Shown here piece by piece: positions 51,161 through 59,994 of a DNA stretch of 64,000 nucleotides. A model generated the notes under the pieces. The model was given only the letters and a program-made list of their open reading frames with translations. It was not told where the DNA came from and did no database searches. Origin of the DNA: Niastella yeongjuensis (GTDB taxonomy: Bacteria; Bacteroidota; Bacteroidia; Chitinophagales; Chitinophagaceae); NCBI RefSeq assembly GCF_900110245.1, contig NZ_FOCZ01000002.1, forward strand, positions 434,001-498,000. Direction: 5' to 3'. Both the position numbers and the translations under genes were made by a program. How positions within the stretch are numbered: the stretch's first letter is position 1; every line of letters starts with the position of its first letter.

Positions 51161-51256
51161 AATAAATGGATTTAATGGTAACAGCAACTCATTTGTCTAC
51201 AGGGACTTAAGACAAGTTCCCGTATTCATCATATGGCATTTGATATATAATTATTA

Positions 51257-52078
51257 TTATACTCCATATAGCGCTCTTTTTATTGCAAATACAAGGTTAT
51301 ATGGAATAATCAATAGTAATCTTAATTTTAAAACCCCCAAATAACGCAAAACCCTATTTCTTCCGTATTCCTTAACCACTTTAATTCGGCTATTCAGCTG
51401 CTTTTTTCTGGAATTCAGCGAAATACCTTTATGATTTATTTCGGTCGTCACCAGGTATTCCGGAATGATGGCACTTTCACCCTTTTGCAGAAACTGGTAA
51501 AAAAAACCATAATCTTCTGCGTCAGGATAAGTATCGGGGTATTGACCGTTATCCTTCATCGAATCGAACCGCCACATTACGGTAGGATGGATGAAAATAT
51601 TCCGAAAATGCATACCCCTTTTTATTTTTTTATGCCTGGTAGGGGTAATATACCGGAATGCCACATTGGTGCTAAAGTCTTTGAATATACACCAGCTGCC
51701 TACCAGGTTTATTTGTGGGTGTTCATGTAAAAATGTTACCTGGCGATAAAATCTTTCTGGCGCACAAATATCCCCACAATCAAGCCTGGCAACAAAATGG
51801 GCGTTGTTTTGTTGCATGATCCATTGAAGCCCGGTATTCAAAGCTATTGTAATACCCTTATTACAAGGCAATTGTATAATCTCAATACGAATATTTCCGG
51901 GAACCTGCCTGTATATATCCTCCAGGGTAATAGGTTGAGCACTACCATCATCCACAATCACCACTGCATATTTGTCTGCATCATATTGCATACTCTGCAA
52001 TGACTGAAGCAATCCCGGCAGGTTATTGTAGAAGGGTATTAGCAGGTAAAAATCAATTTTTTTGGGATTAGATTCCAT
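51257..52078 (-). CDS. GT2 family glycosyltransferase
   Basis: The 273-residue product has the GT-A opening YLLIPFYNNLPGLLQSL, the NKGITIALNTGLQW segment, and the metal-binding ARLDCGDICAPERFY motif (D-x-G-D form). The PDAEDYGFFYQFL part supplies the acidic acceptor-side motif. It is the first gene of the minus-strand train, downstream of a -7 promoter box at 52139. Sugar specificity is unknown. Confidence 0.92.
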   Translation of the reverse strand: MESNPKKIDFYLLIPFYNNLPGLLQSLQSMQYDADKYAVVIVDDGSAQPITLEDIYRQVPGNIRIEIIQLPCNKGITIALNTGLQWIMQQNNAHFVARLDCGDICAPERFYRQVTFLHEHPQINLVGSWCIFKDFSTNVAFRYITPTRHKKIKRGMHFRNIFIHPTVMWRFDSMKDNGQYPDTYPDAEDYGFFYQFLQKGESAIIPEYLVTTEINHKGISLNSRKKQLNSRIKVVKEYGRNRVLRYLGVLKLRLLLIIPYNLVFAIKRALYGV

Positions 52079-52138
52079 CTTCTAAATAACGGTTATTCAA
52101 AATCTAACCTTCACAGACAGTGTTTTTTTATTAATTGT

Positions 52139-52147
52139 GCAAATGTA
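52139..52147 (-). promoter_or_regulatory. Candidate promoter of the minus-strand polysaccharide train
   Basis: Minus strand TACATTTGC matches TAnnTTTGC exactly, about 60 bases before the first GT2 start. No good -33 box is visible at the normal distance. It would drive transcription toward 34519. Confidence 0.5.
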
Positions 52148-52361
52148 ATCGCAATTTTAAACATTTGACTGCTAAAGGAGTGTAAAAATGCCTAAAAACG
52201 TTGCCTGAGGGATCACTAAAAATCTGAATAAATTGTGTGATTTAACCAATAAGTGCGCAGTTTTAGCAATAAACGTGTTGTTTTAAGGAATATTCGTGAA
52301 AGAGCCTGATATAAAATAAAATAGGAAAATTATTTTAAACCTTTTTTGGTGCAACCTTTCT

Positions 52362-52370
52362 TAAGTTTGC
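52362..52370 (+). promoter_or_regulatory. Candidate -7 promoter element of the sugar transferase gene
   Basis: TAAGTTTGC is an exact TAnnTTTGC match. TTTG at 52345-52348 is only 13 bases upstream, closer than normal. The leader to the ATG at 52544 would be about 165 bases. The 465-bp gap 52079-52543 holds only this and the divergent promoter. Confidence 0.5.
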
Positions 52371-52543
52371 ATTGTCAATGGTGGGATTTTTGATTGTAAT
52401 ATTTTGTTTTAACATTTAATCTTTAGGGGTTTAAGCGATTTTGTTGTTTTTAGATGTTAAATGTGTCCCCAAAGCCAGGACGAGGCACTAATACGGCATT
52501 AATTTCGTTAACAAAGTCCTTGAAGAACCATAATACCTATGCT

Positions 52544-53302
52544 ATGATCGAGCAACCCGAAAATTTAGTTTATAAAAGAGTCAAGTTTTTTACAGAAAAG
52601 ACACCTTCCCTCAGGCTGTATCTGGAGCGTAAGCATGGTTATTTCGTTGCCAAACGTTGTTTTGACATAGTTACTTCGCTGATGGTCATTGCGTTGGTCC
52701 TTTCGTGGTTATTACCCGTTTTAATGCTGCTTATTAAATTGGATTCAAGGGGCCCTGTGTTTTTTAAACAAAAACGGGTTGGGTTTCTGGGACGGGTATT
52801 TTGGTGCTACAAACTGCGTACTATGTACATTAATCGGGAAGCTGATATTCGTCAGGCCAGCGAAGATGATCCCCGGATAACCCGTATTGGACGGTTTTTG
52901 CGTGTTACCGGCCTGGATGAATTTCCCCAATTCTTTAATGTTCTGATGGGTCAGATGAGTATTGTTGGTCCACGCCCGCATATGAATGCCGACTGCAATA
53001 AATTCGCTGATGCCGTTAGTGGTTATAAATTCAGAAACCTGGTAAAACCTGGTATCACCGGTTTGGCCCAAATCAAAGGATTTCGTGGCCCTACCAAAGA
53101 TTTTGAAAGCATTTTTCACCGGTACCAGTTTGATGCTTTTTATGTTCGTAATGCAAACTTCTGGTTAGATATACGTATTGTTCGTAAAACAATTGCCCAG
53201 ATCCTTGGTGAAGTATTTGCCCGGATCTTTAAGAGCAAAAGCGAAAACACTGTTTCTACCGAAGAGTGGAACTCGTCTTCGCTTAAAACGATCCAGAACT
53301 AG
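52544..53302 (+). CDS. Polyprenyl-phosphate sugar-1-phosphate transferase (short form)
   Basis: The 252-residue product (start at MIEQPENLV; an in-frame ATG 90 bases upstream would add a non-conserved leader) is the catalytic domain of bacterial sugar transferases (WbaP/WcaJ/PglC family). One membrane helix (about 40-63) precedes DSRGPVFFKQKRVG, the YKLRTM segment, LDEFPQFFNVLMGQMSIVGPRP (in parts, about 125-147) and LVKPGITGLAQ. It lacks the four extra helices of WbaP, so it is a monotopic PglC-like form. It would transfer the first sugar-1-phosphate to undecaprenyl phosphate, starting glycan assembly. Confidence 0.94.
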   Translation: MIEQPENLVYKRVKFFTEKTPSLRLYLERKHGYFVAKRCFDIVTSLMVIALVLSWLLPVLMLLIKLDSRGPVFFKQKRVGFLGRVFWCYKLRTMYINREADIRQASEDDPRITRIGRFLRVTGLDEFPQFFNVLMGQMSIVGPRPHMNADCNKFADAVSGYKFRNLVKPGITGLAQIKGFRGPTKDFESIFHRYQFDAFYVRNANFWLDIRIVRKTIAQILGEVFARIFKSKSENTVSTEEWNSSSLKTIQN

Positions 53303-53365
53303 TTGAACGATCCCTGATGTTTGCTTGCCATCATTTTTTCTTTTGCCATAGATTGGTGCTTCCCG

Positions 53366-54910
53366 TTACCCGCCCCAACTTTCTCTATCGAGATTCCTGT
53401 AGGTTATAGCTTCCGCCACATGTTCAGTTAAAATGGTTTCACTCGCCGCCAGGTCGGCAACGGTACGACTCACTTTTAAAATACGGTCATAGGCCCGCGC
53501 GGATAAGTTAAGCTTATTCATTGCGGCTTTCAGTAGGTTTAACCCCGCTGCATTTGGAGTGCATACTTCTCTTAACAACTTGCTGTTTATTTGGGCATTG
53601 CAATAAATACCGTTATTTTTTTTAAAACGCTCCGTTTGTATGGCCCGTGCGGCTATTACCCGTGCTCGTATGTCCGAAGAAGGTTCTGCGTCTCTTTGTC
53701 TGCTTAAATCGCTGAAGGGAACCGGGGTTACTTCGACGTGCAGGTCTATGCGATCGAGTAAAGGCCCGGATATTTTATTCAGATACTTATGAACAATGCC
53801 TGGCGCACAGGTACATTCTTTTTCGGGGTGATTATAAAAACCGCAAGGGCAGGGGTTCATAGCCGAGATCAACATAAAACTGGCCGGAAAGTCAACAGCT
53901 ACCCGGGCCCGGCTTATACTTACGCGCCGTTCTTCCAGGGGCTGCCGCATCACTTCCAGCACACTGCGTTTAAACTCAGGCAATTCATCCAGAAACAATA
54001 CACCGTTATGTGCCAGCGAAATTTCACCGGGCTGCGGTACACTGCCCCCGCCAACCAACGCCACGTCGCTGATGGTATGATGAGGTGAGCGAAATGGCCT
54101 TTTGGCTATCAACGTTGCATGGGCTGGTAGTTTGCCTGCTACGGAATGTATTTTGGTGGTCTCCAACGCTTCTTTTATTGAAAGTGGGGGAAGAATGGTA
54201 GACAGGCGTTTAGCCAGCATGGTTTTACCGGCGCCGGGTGGTCCTATTAATAGGGCATTGTGGCCACCGGCTGCTGTTATCTCAAGCGCCCGTTTGATTG
54301 ATTCCTGCCCTTTTACTTCGCTGAAATCATATTCAAAATCTTCCTGGGCGTCAAAGAATTCTTCCCGGGTATTTATAGCTACCGGTTCTATAATTAATTC
54401 ATCATTCATGAATTTTATCAGCTCGGTAAGGTGGCCGATGCCGTAAACCGGCAGCGAATTGACCATACCTGCCTCACGGCAATTTTGTTTGGGAACTATG
54501 AGGCCTTTAAAACCTTCTTTGCGGGCCGTAATGGCAATGGGCAAGGCGCCTTTTATGGGATGAACCGTTCCATCGAGGTTGAGTTCGCCCATGATCATAT
54601 AGTCTTTTAACCGGTGGGGATCCTTGAGCTGATTATTGGCGGCGAGTATGCCAATGGCGATGGCGAGGTCGAAGGAGGAACCGCTTTTCTTTATATCGGC
54701 GGGCGCCAGGTTAATAACCAGTTTGGTGCGGGGCATTTGGTAGCCGTTGGTCTTTATGGCGCTTTCTACTCGTTGCAGGCTTTCTTTCACCGCATTATCG
54801 GGCAACCCCACAATGTAATAATGGATGTTGCCCGGCATTACATTTACTTCTATAGTAATAGTAATGGCTTCCACGCCATATACGGCGCTTCCATACGTTT
54901 TGACAAGCAT
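53366..54910 (-). CDS. ComM/YifB-like Mg-chelatase-type AAA+ ATPase
   Basis: The 514-residue product has an N-terminal Lon-protease-like fold (about 1-165, with KTYGSAVYGVEAITITIEV and the KSGSSFDLAIAIGIL part), an AAA+ core with Walker A GPPGAGKTMLA and Walker B GVLFLDELPEF, a zinc-type CPCGFYNHPEKECTC cluster, and a C-terminal helical domain with LSARAYDRILKVSRTVADL. ComM helps branch migration during natural transformation in Haemophilus and Vibrio; the role in this organism is inferred. Single gene, opposite to the sugar transferase. Confidence 0.94.
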   Translation of the reverse strand: MLVKTYGSAVYGVEAITITIEVNVMPGNIHYYIVGLPDNAVKESLQRVESAIKTNGYQMPRTKLVINLAPADIKKSGSSFDLAIAIGILAANNQLKDPHRLKDYMIMGELNLDGTVHPIKGALPIAITARKEGFKGLIVPKQNCREAGMVNSLPVYGIGHLTELIKFMNDELIIEPVAINTREEFFDAQEDFEYDFSEVKGQESIKRALEITAAGGHNALLIGPPGAGKTMLAKRLSTILPPLSIKEALETTKIHSVAGKLPAHATLIAKRPFRSPHHTISDVALVGGGSVPQPGEISLAHNGVLFLDELPEFKRSVLEVMRQPLEERRVSISRARVAVDFPASFMLISAMNPCPCGFYNHPEKECTCAPGIVHKYLNKISGPLLDRIDLHVEVTPVPFSDLSRQRDAEPSSDIRARVIAARAIQTERFKKNNGIYCNAQINSKLLREVCTPNAAGLNLLKAAMNKLNLSARAYDRILKVSRTVADLAASETILTEHVAEAITYRNLDRESWGG

Positions 54911-54955
54911 GAATAAAGTTTATGGTTATACGTATGGAAAGATAATGAAAAATAT

Positions 54956-55813
54956 TTATTTGATGGGCTTGAAGTAAAAGCAGCCAATATCCTTTGGCAG
55001 GGTGTTGATCAACGGGAGGAACAATTTTATTATTCCTATGGTAGCTTTTTTAACTATTGATTGATTCTTATCCATCTCTATCCGGTGTTTTATGCTATCC
55101 TTGGTAATGGTGGTAAGATGATGGAAATTATCCAGTTTAAAGCCGTTAGCCTCCACGAATCGGGTGAGGTTTTCTTTGTTGAAGTAATGAAAATGGGGGC
55201 TGTGGAATTGCAGTTGCCACAAACGCTCCATAGGTTGTTTGCGTCCCAGTTTATACAACAGGGTTCCGGCTTTATAAAAAAAGCCTGAACTCAACGGCAG
55301 GTTTATGATTAGAACGCCATCCTTGGAAAGTAATTGATGGCAGCTTTCTACAGTTTTTTTGATATCGGGAATATGTTCAAAAACATCATTAAAGATGATG
55401 AAATCAACATTTGAAACCTGTCCTTTTAAATCGTCGGGAAAGAAACCTGTAATTACCTGGTGGCCACTTTGTCTGGCCCGCTCGGCCAGATCGGGTTCGG
55501 GTTCAATTCCTGTACAGGCGATATTGTTATCCCGGCACATTTCAAGGAACAAACCATAAGCACAACCAACCTCAAGACCGCGGCTGTTGGGTTTAAGGAA
55601 TTTTTTAAGGTGTTTGAAAATTTCCTTGTAATTATTGATCCGGAGCTCTCTTAAGGCAAGCTTTCCTTTTTCCTGGTCGTAATCGGAAACAAAGCTTTTA
55701 TCAAAAGTTACTTTAGGGGCTACATCCAATCCACATGATTTACAATGAAAGATGTTGGACGAAAGCTTTAATTTAAGAGAAAGCTCAGAAGCGCAGATAG
55801 GGCAAGTGTACAT
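54956..55813 (-). CDS. Class I SAM-dependent methyltransferase with zinc-ribbon N-terminus
   Basis: The 285-residue product (start at MYTCPICASEL; the longer frame adds a leader that lacks homology-like features) has a zinc ribbon formed by CPIC near residue 4 and CKSC near residue 28. A Rossmann methyltransferase domain follows (about 90-210), with GLEVGCAYGLF and the VDFIIFNDVFEHIPD motif. The family includes ubiquinone-type and polysaccharide-modifying methyltransferases; the acceptor is unknown. It lies just outside the polysaccharide locus and could methylate its glycan. Confidence 0.88.
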   Translation of the reverse strand: MYTCPICASELSLKLKLSSNIFHCKSCGLDVAPKVTFDKSFVSDYDQEKGKLALRELRINNYKEIFKHLKKFLKPNSRGLEVGCAYGLFLEMCRDNNIACTGIEPEPDLAERARQSGHQVITGFFPDDLKGQVSNVDFIIFNDVFEHIPDIKKTVESCHQLLSKDGVLIINLPLSSGFFYKAGTLLYKLGRKQPMERLWQLQFHSPHFHYFNKENLTRFVEANGFKLDNFHHLTTITKDSIKHRIEMDKNQSIVKKATIGIIKLFLPLINTLPKDIGCFYFKPIK

Positions 55814-55960
55814 AAGTCGGTTTTCAATCCCGCAATTTAATACCCTTTTGATAGGGAACCAAATTGTATACAAAATGGCTGGCAAGATATTTACCGGCAA
55901 CAGCCAGGGAGAAAAGCTGGCAAATGAAGAAACCGCCTGATCCTGAGGCTGGTAGCCGGT

Positions 55961-57550
55961 TTACCGGGTCTCTTTTATTTGTCCTTCAAACAACAGGTTA
56001 ACCTGTGGATCGACGATAACCGTTCCCGGTTTCTCTGTTACAGGCCAGGTGATATGGGTTTCCCGGTTGCGAATACCCAGCTGCTTTATGCCATCATTTC
56101 CGATTTGCAGCTCAAGTGGAAATTGATACGGCTCATTTTGTTGTTGTATAACTGTAACGTTTATCTCTTTTTTAGCAGTATTGTATTTCCAGGTTATATC
56201 CAGTTTAGGCTGGCCGGCCCTGAACAGCCATTGTTGAAAGAAGGGTTGCAGGTTTGTACCTGATACTTCTTCCATGACTTTACACAAATCGCCGGTTACG
56301 GCATTTTTACCGCTATAGCGGCTATAATAGGTTTGAATGCCTTTCCAGAACAGGGCATCGCCCAACTGGCGGCGCAGCATGTGTAACACCCAGCCTCCTT
56401 TTTGATAGGAATTGGCGTTCAGTAATTTCATGTAGTTGGTAACAGATGAATCAACCACCGGCCGCATTTCCTTCCTGGCGAAATCGATTACCATATTCCG
56501 GTTCTTTACCAGCATTTGTTTGGCTGTATCAGGACCATGTTTCTGTTCGAAATACAGGATGGTCATATAAGTGGCAAAGCCCTCACTTAACCACAAATGG
56601 CTCCAATCGGCCTCCGTGGCCATATCGCCAAACCACTGGTGCGCTATTTCATGGGCCAGTAACGATTCGCTTTTGCGGGTACCGGTAATGGAAGCATCAT
56701 CGGAATAAAAAATGGCACTGGCGTTTTCCATACCGCCGAATATGGTGGTTGACTCTACATTGGCCAGTTTTTTAAAAGCATAAGGCCCCACGTTTTTAAT
56801 GAAGTAGGGTAGAATGTCTACGGCAAGCGCATAGTCGTAAAAACCTTTTTCTTTTTCTTCAGGATATACCCAGCTGTATACCGGAATGTCATTCACCGTG
56901 CCCGATTGTTGTATGGCGAATTCGGCTACGCCAATAACCATTATTTTGGTAGAAAGGGGAGTGGTTTCGGTATAATGTGTGTACCGTAGCTGGTTAATGG
57001 TAGTGTCTTGGGTTTTTACCCCATTTGCAATTACCTGGTAATGAGCAGGAGCTATTACAATAAAATCAAGCGAAGCCTTATCGGCCGGATGGTCAACACA
57101 GGGCAACCAGTTGTGTGCGCGGTTAGGCCAGTTATCGGCAAAGAAAACGCGGTGGCCGTATTTATTTTGGGTGATCACCAGCCCATCGGCAGGAATGCCT
57201 TCATACGCTATTTCGATGTTTCTGCGTTCCCCGCTTTTAACCGGTGCTGCAAATTGTATGGTAAGCTGGTTATTGATATGGGTAAAATGGAGCGGTTTTC
57301 CTTGTTCTGTAACCTGTAATACCGTCTGGCCTTTGTGGTTATTGTTTTCAGAGATCAGGTCAAGGGCTATGGCTGGCGCGTCTTTGATAAATAATATTTC
57401 TATGGCGGCATTGCCTTTTACAAGGTCGCTGGTATCATTTAAAGTGATTGAAAAAGTATAGTGTTGTACATCTATGGTGGCGCCAGGTTGTTGTGCAGTA
57501 ACAATTATAGCCAAACAGGTACTTACTATCAGCAGGAGCGTTCTTTTCAT
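55961..57550 (-). CDS. M1 family metallo-aminopeptidase
   Basis: The 529-residue product (start at MKRTLLLIVST, giving a standard signal peptide ending TAQ) is a zinc aminopeptidase. The zinc motif HEIAHQWFG with the distal Glu in WLSEGFATY and the substrate N-terminus binding GGMENASA are present. The N-terminal beta domain (about 25-200) precedes the thermolysin-like domain (about 220-420), and a short C-terminal beta part follows. It lacks the large C-terminal helical domain of PepN, so it is a short M1 form secreted to the periplasm. Confidence 0.94.
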   Translation of the reverse strand: MKRTLLLIVSTCLAIIVTAQQPGATIDVQHYTFSITLNDTSDLVKGNAAIEILFIKDAPAIALDLISENNNHKGQTVLQVTEQGKPLHFTHINNQLTIQFAAPVKSGERRNIEIAYEGIPADGLVITQNKYGHRVFFADNWPNRAHNWLPCVDHPADKASLDFIVIAPAHYQVIANGVKTQDTTINQLRYTHYTETTPLSTKIMVIGVAEFAIQQSGTVNDIPVYSWVYPEEKEKGFYDYALAVDILPYFIKNVGPYAFKKLANVESTTIFGGMENASAIFYSDDASITGTRKSESLLAHEIAHQWFGDMATEADWSHLWLSEGFATYMTILYFEQKHGPDTAKQMLVKNRNMVIDFARKEMRPVVDSSVTNYMKLLNANSYQKGGWVLHMLRRQLGDALFWKGIQTYYSRYSGKNAVTGDLCKVMEEVSGTNLQPFFQQWLFRAGQPKLDITWKYNTAKKEINVTVIQQQNEPYQFPLELQIGNDGIKQLGIRNRETHITWPVTEKPGTVIVDPQVNLLFEGQIKETR

Positions 57551-57651
57551 GAACAGTTTTTTGTTTAACAAACTACGGTTACATTTGCACCGGTATGGTA
57601 AATGTAAAATAACTTAATTTAATTGCTTTATCCTTATTATAAAAGCCAATA

Positions 57652-58593
57652 ATGAAAACTGCCGTTCTAATCCCCTGCTATAATGAAGCTGTCACCATCG
57701 GAAAGGTGGTAAATGATGTAAAGGAGCAGCTTCCCGACGCAGCTATATATGTATATGACAATAACTCCAAAGACAAAACCGCTGAAATAGCTGCGGCTCA
57801 TGGTGCTATTGTAGTAAAAGAACGTCGTCAGGGGAAAGGCAATGTAGTGCGTTCCATGTTTAGAAACATAGATGCAGATATATACATTCTGATAGATGGC
57901 GACGATACCTATCCTTTTACTTTTGTGCATGAGTTGATGAAGCCGGTTGTTGAAAATGAAGCGGATATGGTCATCGGTGAAAGAATGTCGAATGGAACCT
58001 ATTCAAAAGAGAACAGCCGGGCTTTCCACGGTTTCGGCAATAATCTGGTTAAAGGACTGATTAATTTTCTGTTCAAGTCAAATCTGGTGGATATCATGTC
58101 GGGGTACCGGGTTTTTAACCGGTATTATGTAAAAACGTTCCCGGTGATGAGCAAGGGTTTTGAAATTGAAACGGAAATGAGCATTTATGGGCTGCACCAT
58201 AATTACCGGTTGGTGGAAATTCCCATTGAATACCGCGACAGACCCGTCGGAAGCGTTTCGAAGCTGAACACCTATTCAGACGGGTTTAAAGTGCTTAAAG
58301 TGGTTTTCATGTTATTCAAAGATTACAGACCCCTGTTGTTTTTTGGGGTATGTAGTTTAATTTTCGCTGTTATTGGCCTTGCCATTGGTACTGTACCTGT
58401 AATCGACTTCATCGAAGAGCATTACGTGTACCACGTTCCATCTGCTATATTGGCTGCTGCGCTGGAGATCATTGCCCTGCTGTTGTTCGCCTGCGGATTA
58501 ATTCTGGAAACTACCGTTAAATATCAGAAGGCATTGGCCGAACAGTTGTCTACACTGTATACCGTCCTAGATAAGAAAAAAGATGCTAACTAA
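57652..58593 (+). CDS. GT2 glycosyltransferase, polyprenyl-phosphate type
   Basis: The 313-residue product has a GT-A domain opening TAVLIPCYNEAVTIGKVV, the metal-binding LIDGDDTYP motif, and RMSNGTYSKENSRAFHG, then two C-terminal membrane helices (about 226-247 and 265-290). It resembles GtrB/ArnC-like enzymes that move a sugar to undecaprenyl phosphate. It is away from the main locus and closed by its own terminator. It may supply lipid-linked sugar to GT-C enzymes. Confidence 0.92.
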   Translation: MKTAVLIPCYNEAVTIGKVVNDVKEQLPDAAIYVYDNNSKDKTAEIAAAHGAIVVKERRQGKGNVVRSMFRNIDADIYILIDGDDTYPFTFVHELMKPVVENEADMVIGERMSNGTYSKENSRAFHGFGNNLVKGLINFLFKSNLVDIMSGYRVFNRYYVKTFPVMSKGFEIETEMSIYGLHHNYRLVEIPIEYRDRPVGSVSKLNTYSDGFKVLKVVFMLFKDYRPLLFFGVCSLIFAVIGLAIGTVPVIDFIEEHYVYHVPSAILAAALEIIALLLFACGLILETTVKYQKALAEQLSTLYTVLDKKKDAN

Positions 58594-58600
58594 AGAAATA

Positions 58601-58638
58601 TAACAATAAAGGCTATCAATCGATAGCCTTTATTGTTA
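58601..58638. terminator. Bidirectional terminator
   Basis: A perfect 17-bp stem (58601-58617 with 58622-58638) around a 4-base loop lies between the convergent GT2 and MutS-like genes. T-rich arms serve both strands. Confidence 0.9.
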
Positions 58639-58651
58639 TAATCATTTTCTG

Positions 58652-59965
58652 TTACAACTTCTCCAGCATATCCACCACCTTTTCCCGTTTAAGTATCAGG
58701 TAACCCAGGCGGTCATTGCTGATACCTTCGCGCAACTGGTAACTAAATTCCAGCTGATCTTCCTTAACCGAAGTTTCAAAAAAGCGGAAGGAAATATTGG
58801 GGTATTGTTTTAATTCTTCCCCTATTTCATACAAATGGGTCGACAGAATAAAGAGCGAGCTTTTTATTTTTATCAACCCCTGTATCACAACGGATGAGCA
58901 TTTCATGGCATCCTGTACATTGGTGCCTTTGAACAATTCATCGATCAACACCAGCCATTTGCGGCCATCGTTAATTTTTGTGATGGTGTTTTTTATACGC
59001 TGAACTTCATTGAAGAAATAGCTTTCGCCTTTTATTATGTTATCAACTACGTTTATATTGCTCAGCAGTCCGTCGAACAGGGTTAAGCGCATAGACTCGG
59101 CCGGTACGCCCAAACCAAGGTGTGCCAGGAACACGGTACTGCCCACGGCTTTGATAAAAGTACTTTTACCAGCCATATTAGCCCCGGTAAGGAACAGGAA
59201 GTTATTACCCGGACTCAACTGCACATCATAAGGGGTTGGGGTTGATAAAAGAATATGGTACAGCTTACGGGCTTCAACAAGCGGTTGTTGCTGGTCTACA
59301 AACTCGGGAAAACAAAGTCCCAGCTTTTTCACGGCTACCGCCATGGCATACCAGGCGTCTATACGGCCGTAAATGGCTATGAGCTCATGGGCAGACAGTC
59401 TGAATTCATCTCTTATATACGCCCCGTAATGTAAGGTTTCGCGTAAGGTAAACTGTTTGCCGCGTTCATGTTCCTTCAGTTCCTGTAATACGGGTTTATT
59501 CATTAAATCGGCTGCCCGGCGCAGGTAGGTACGGATCATCAGGGGCGCCTGGTCGTTGTCCAACAACTCCACCAGTTTTGTCATTCCCTTCACCAGGTCT
59601 GAAAAGTGGGAAATAGAATAGCGCACGAGGGAAAAGTCGGCGACATTCAGGATTTTATAAGTGATTGCATGGAATAAATTGGCATTGGGAATGGCATCTA
59701 CATTGCTGTCGTAGAATTTTTCAATCACCATCAGGGTACCATTGCTGATTTCCCGGGGCCAGTTATCCATATGGGCGATAATTGACCGAAGGATCTGCTG
59801 TGTTTCCAGGATTGGCTTCAGATCGTTGAAGGGGTTGCTGAAAAATTTAAACAGCCAGTCGCGCCCCTGTGATGTTTGGGTATAACAAAGCCGGTGGAAT
59901 ATCGAAAATTCTTCCTCATGCTGAAATACAGACAGGTCGTTATAGGTGGTATTGTCCAGTTCCAT
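58652..59965 (-). CDS. MutS-related ATPase lacking mismatch-recognition domains
   Basis: The 437-residue product has only the lever/clamp-like helical part (about 1-230) and the MutS ATPase domain. Walker A reads TGANMAGKSTFIKA and Walker B VLIDELFKGTN, followed by STHLYEIGEEL. The N-terminal mismatch-binding and connector domains are missing. It is not MutS1 or MutS2 (no Smr domain visible). Such free-standing MutS-like ATPases occur in Bacteroidota; their role is unknown. It ends on a bidirectional terminator and precedes no obvious partner. Confidence 0.9.
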   Translation of the reverse strand: MELDNTTYNDLSVFQHEEEFSIFHRLCYTQTSQGRDWLFKFFSNPFNDLKPILETQQILRSIIAHMDNWPREISNGTLMVIEKFYDSNVDAIPNANLFHAITYKILNVADFSLVRYSISHFSDLVKGMTKLVELLDNDQAPLMIRTYLRRAADLMNKPVLQELKEHERGKQFTLRETLHYGAYIRDEFRLSAHELIAIYGRIDAWYAMAVAVKKLGLCFPEFVDQQQPLVEARKLYHILLSTPTPYDVQLSPGNNFLFLTGANMAGKSTFIKAVGSTVFLAHLGLGVPAESMRLTLFDGLLSNINVVDNIIKGESYFFNEVQRIKNTITKINDGRKWLVLIDELFKGTNVQDAMKCSSVVIQGLIKIKSSLFILSTHLYEIGEELKQYPNISFRFFETSVKEDQLEFSYQLREGISNDRLGYLILKREKVVDMLEKL

Positions 59966-59994
59966 GCTGTCGCTCCTTCTTTGGTTTTCGTAAG

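Noticed and set aside
52454-52543. Upstream start for the sugar transferase
   Set aside because: The 30 extra residues are not family-like and the internal Met gives the normal short form; not fully excluded.
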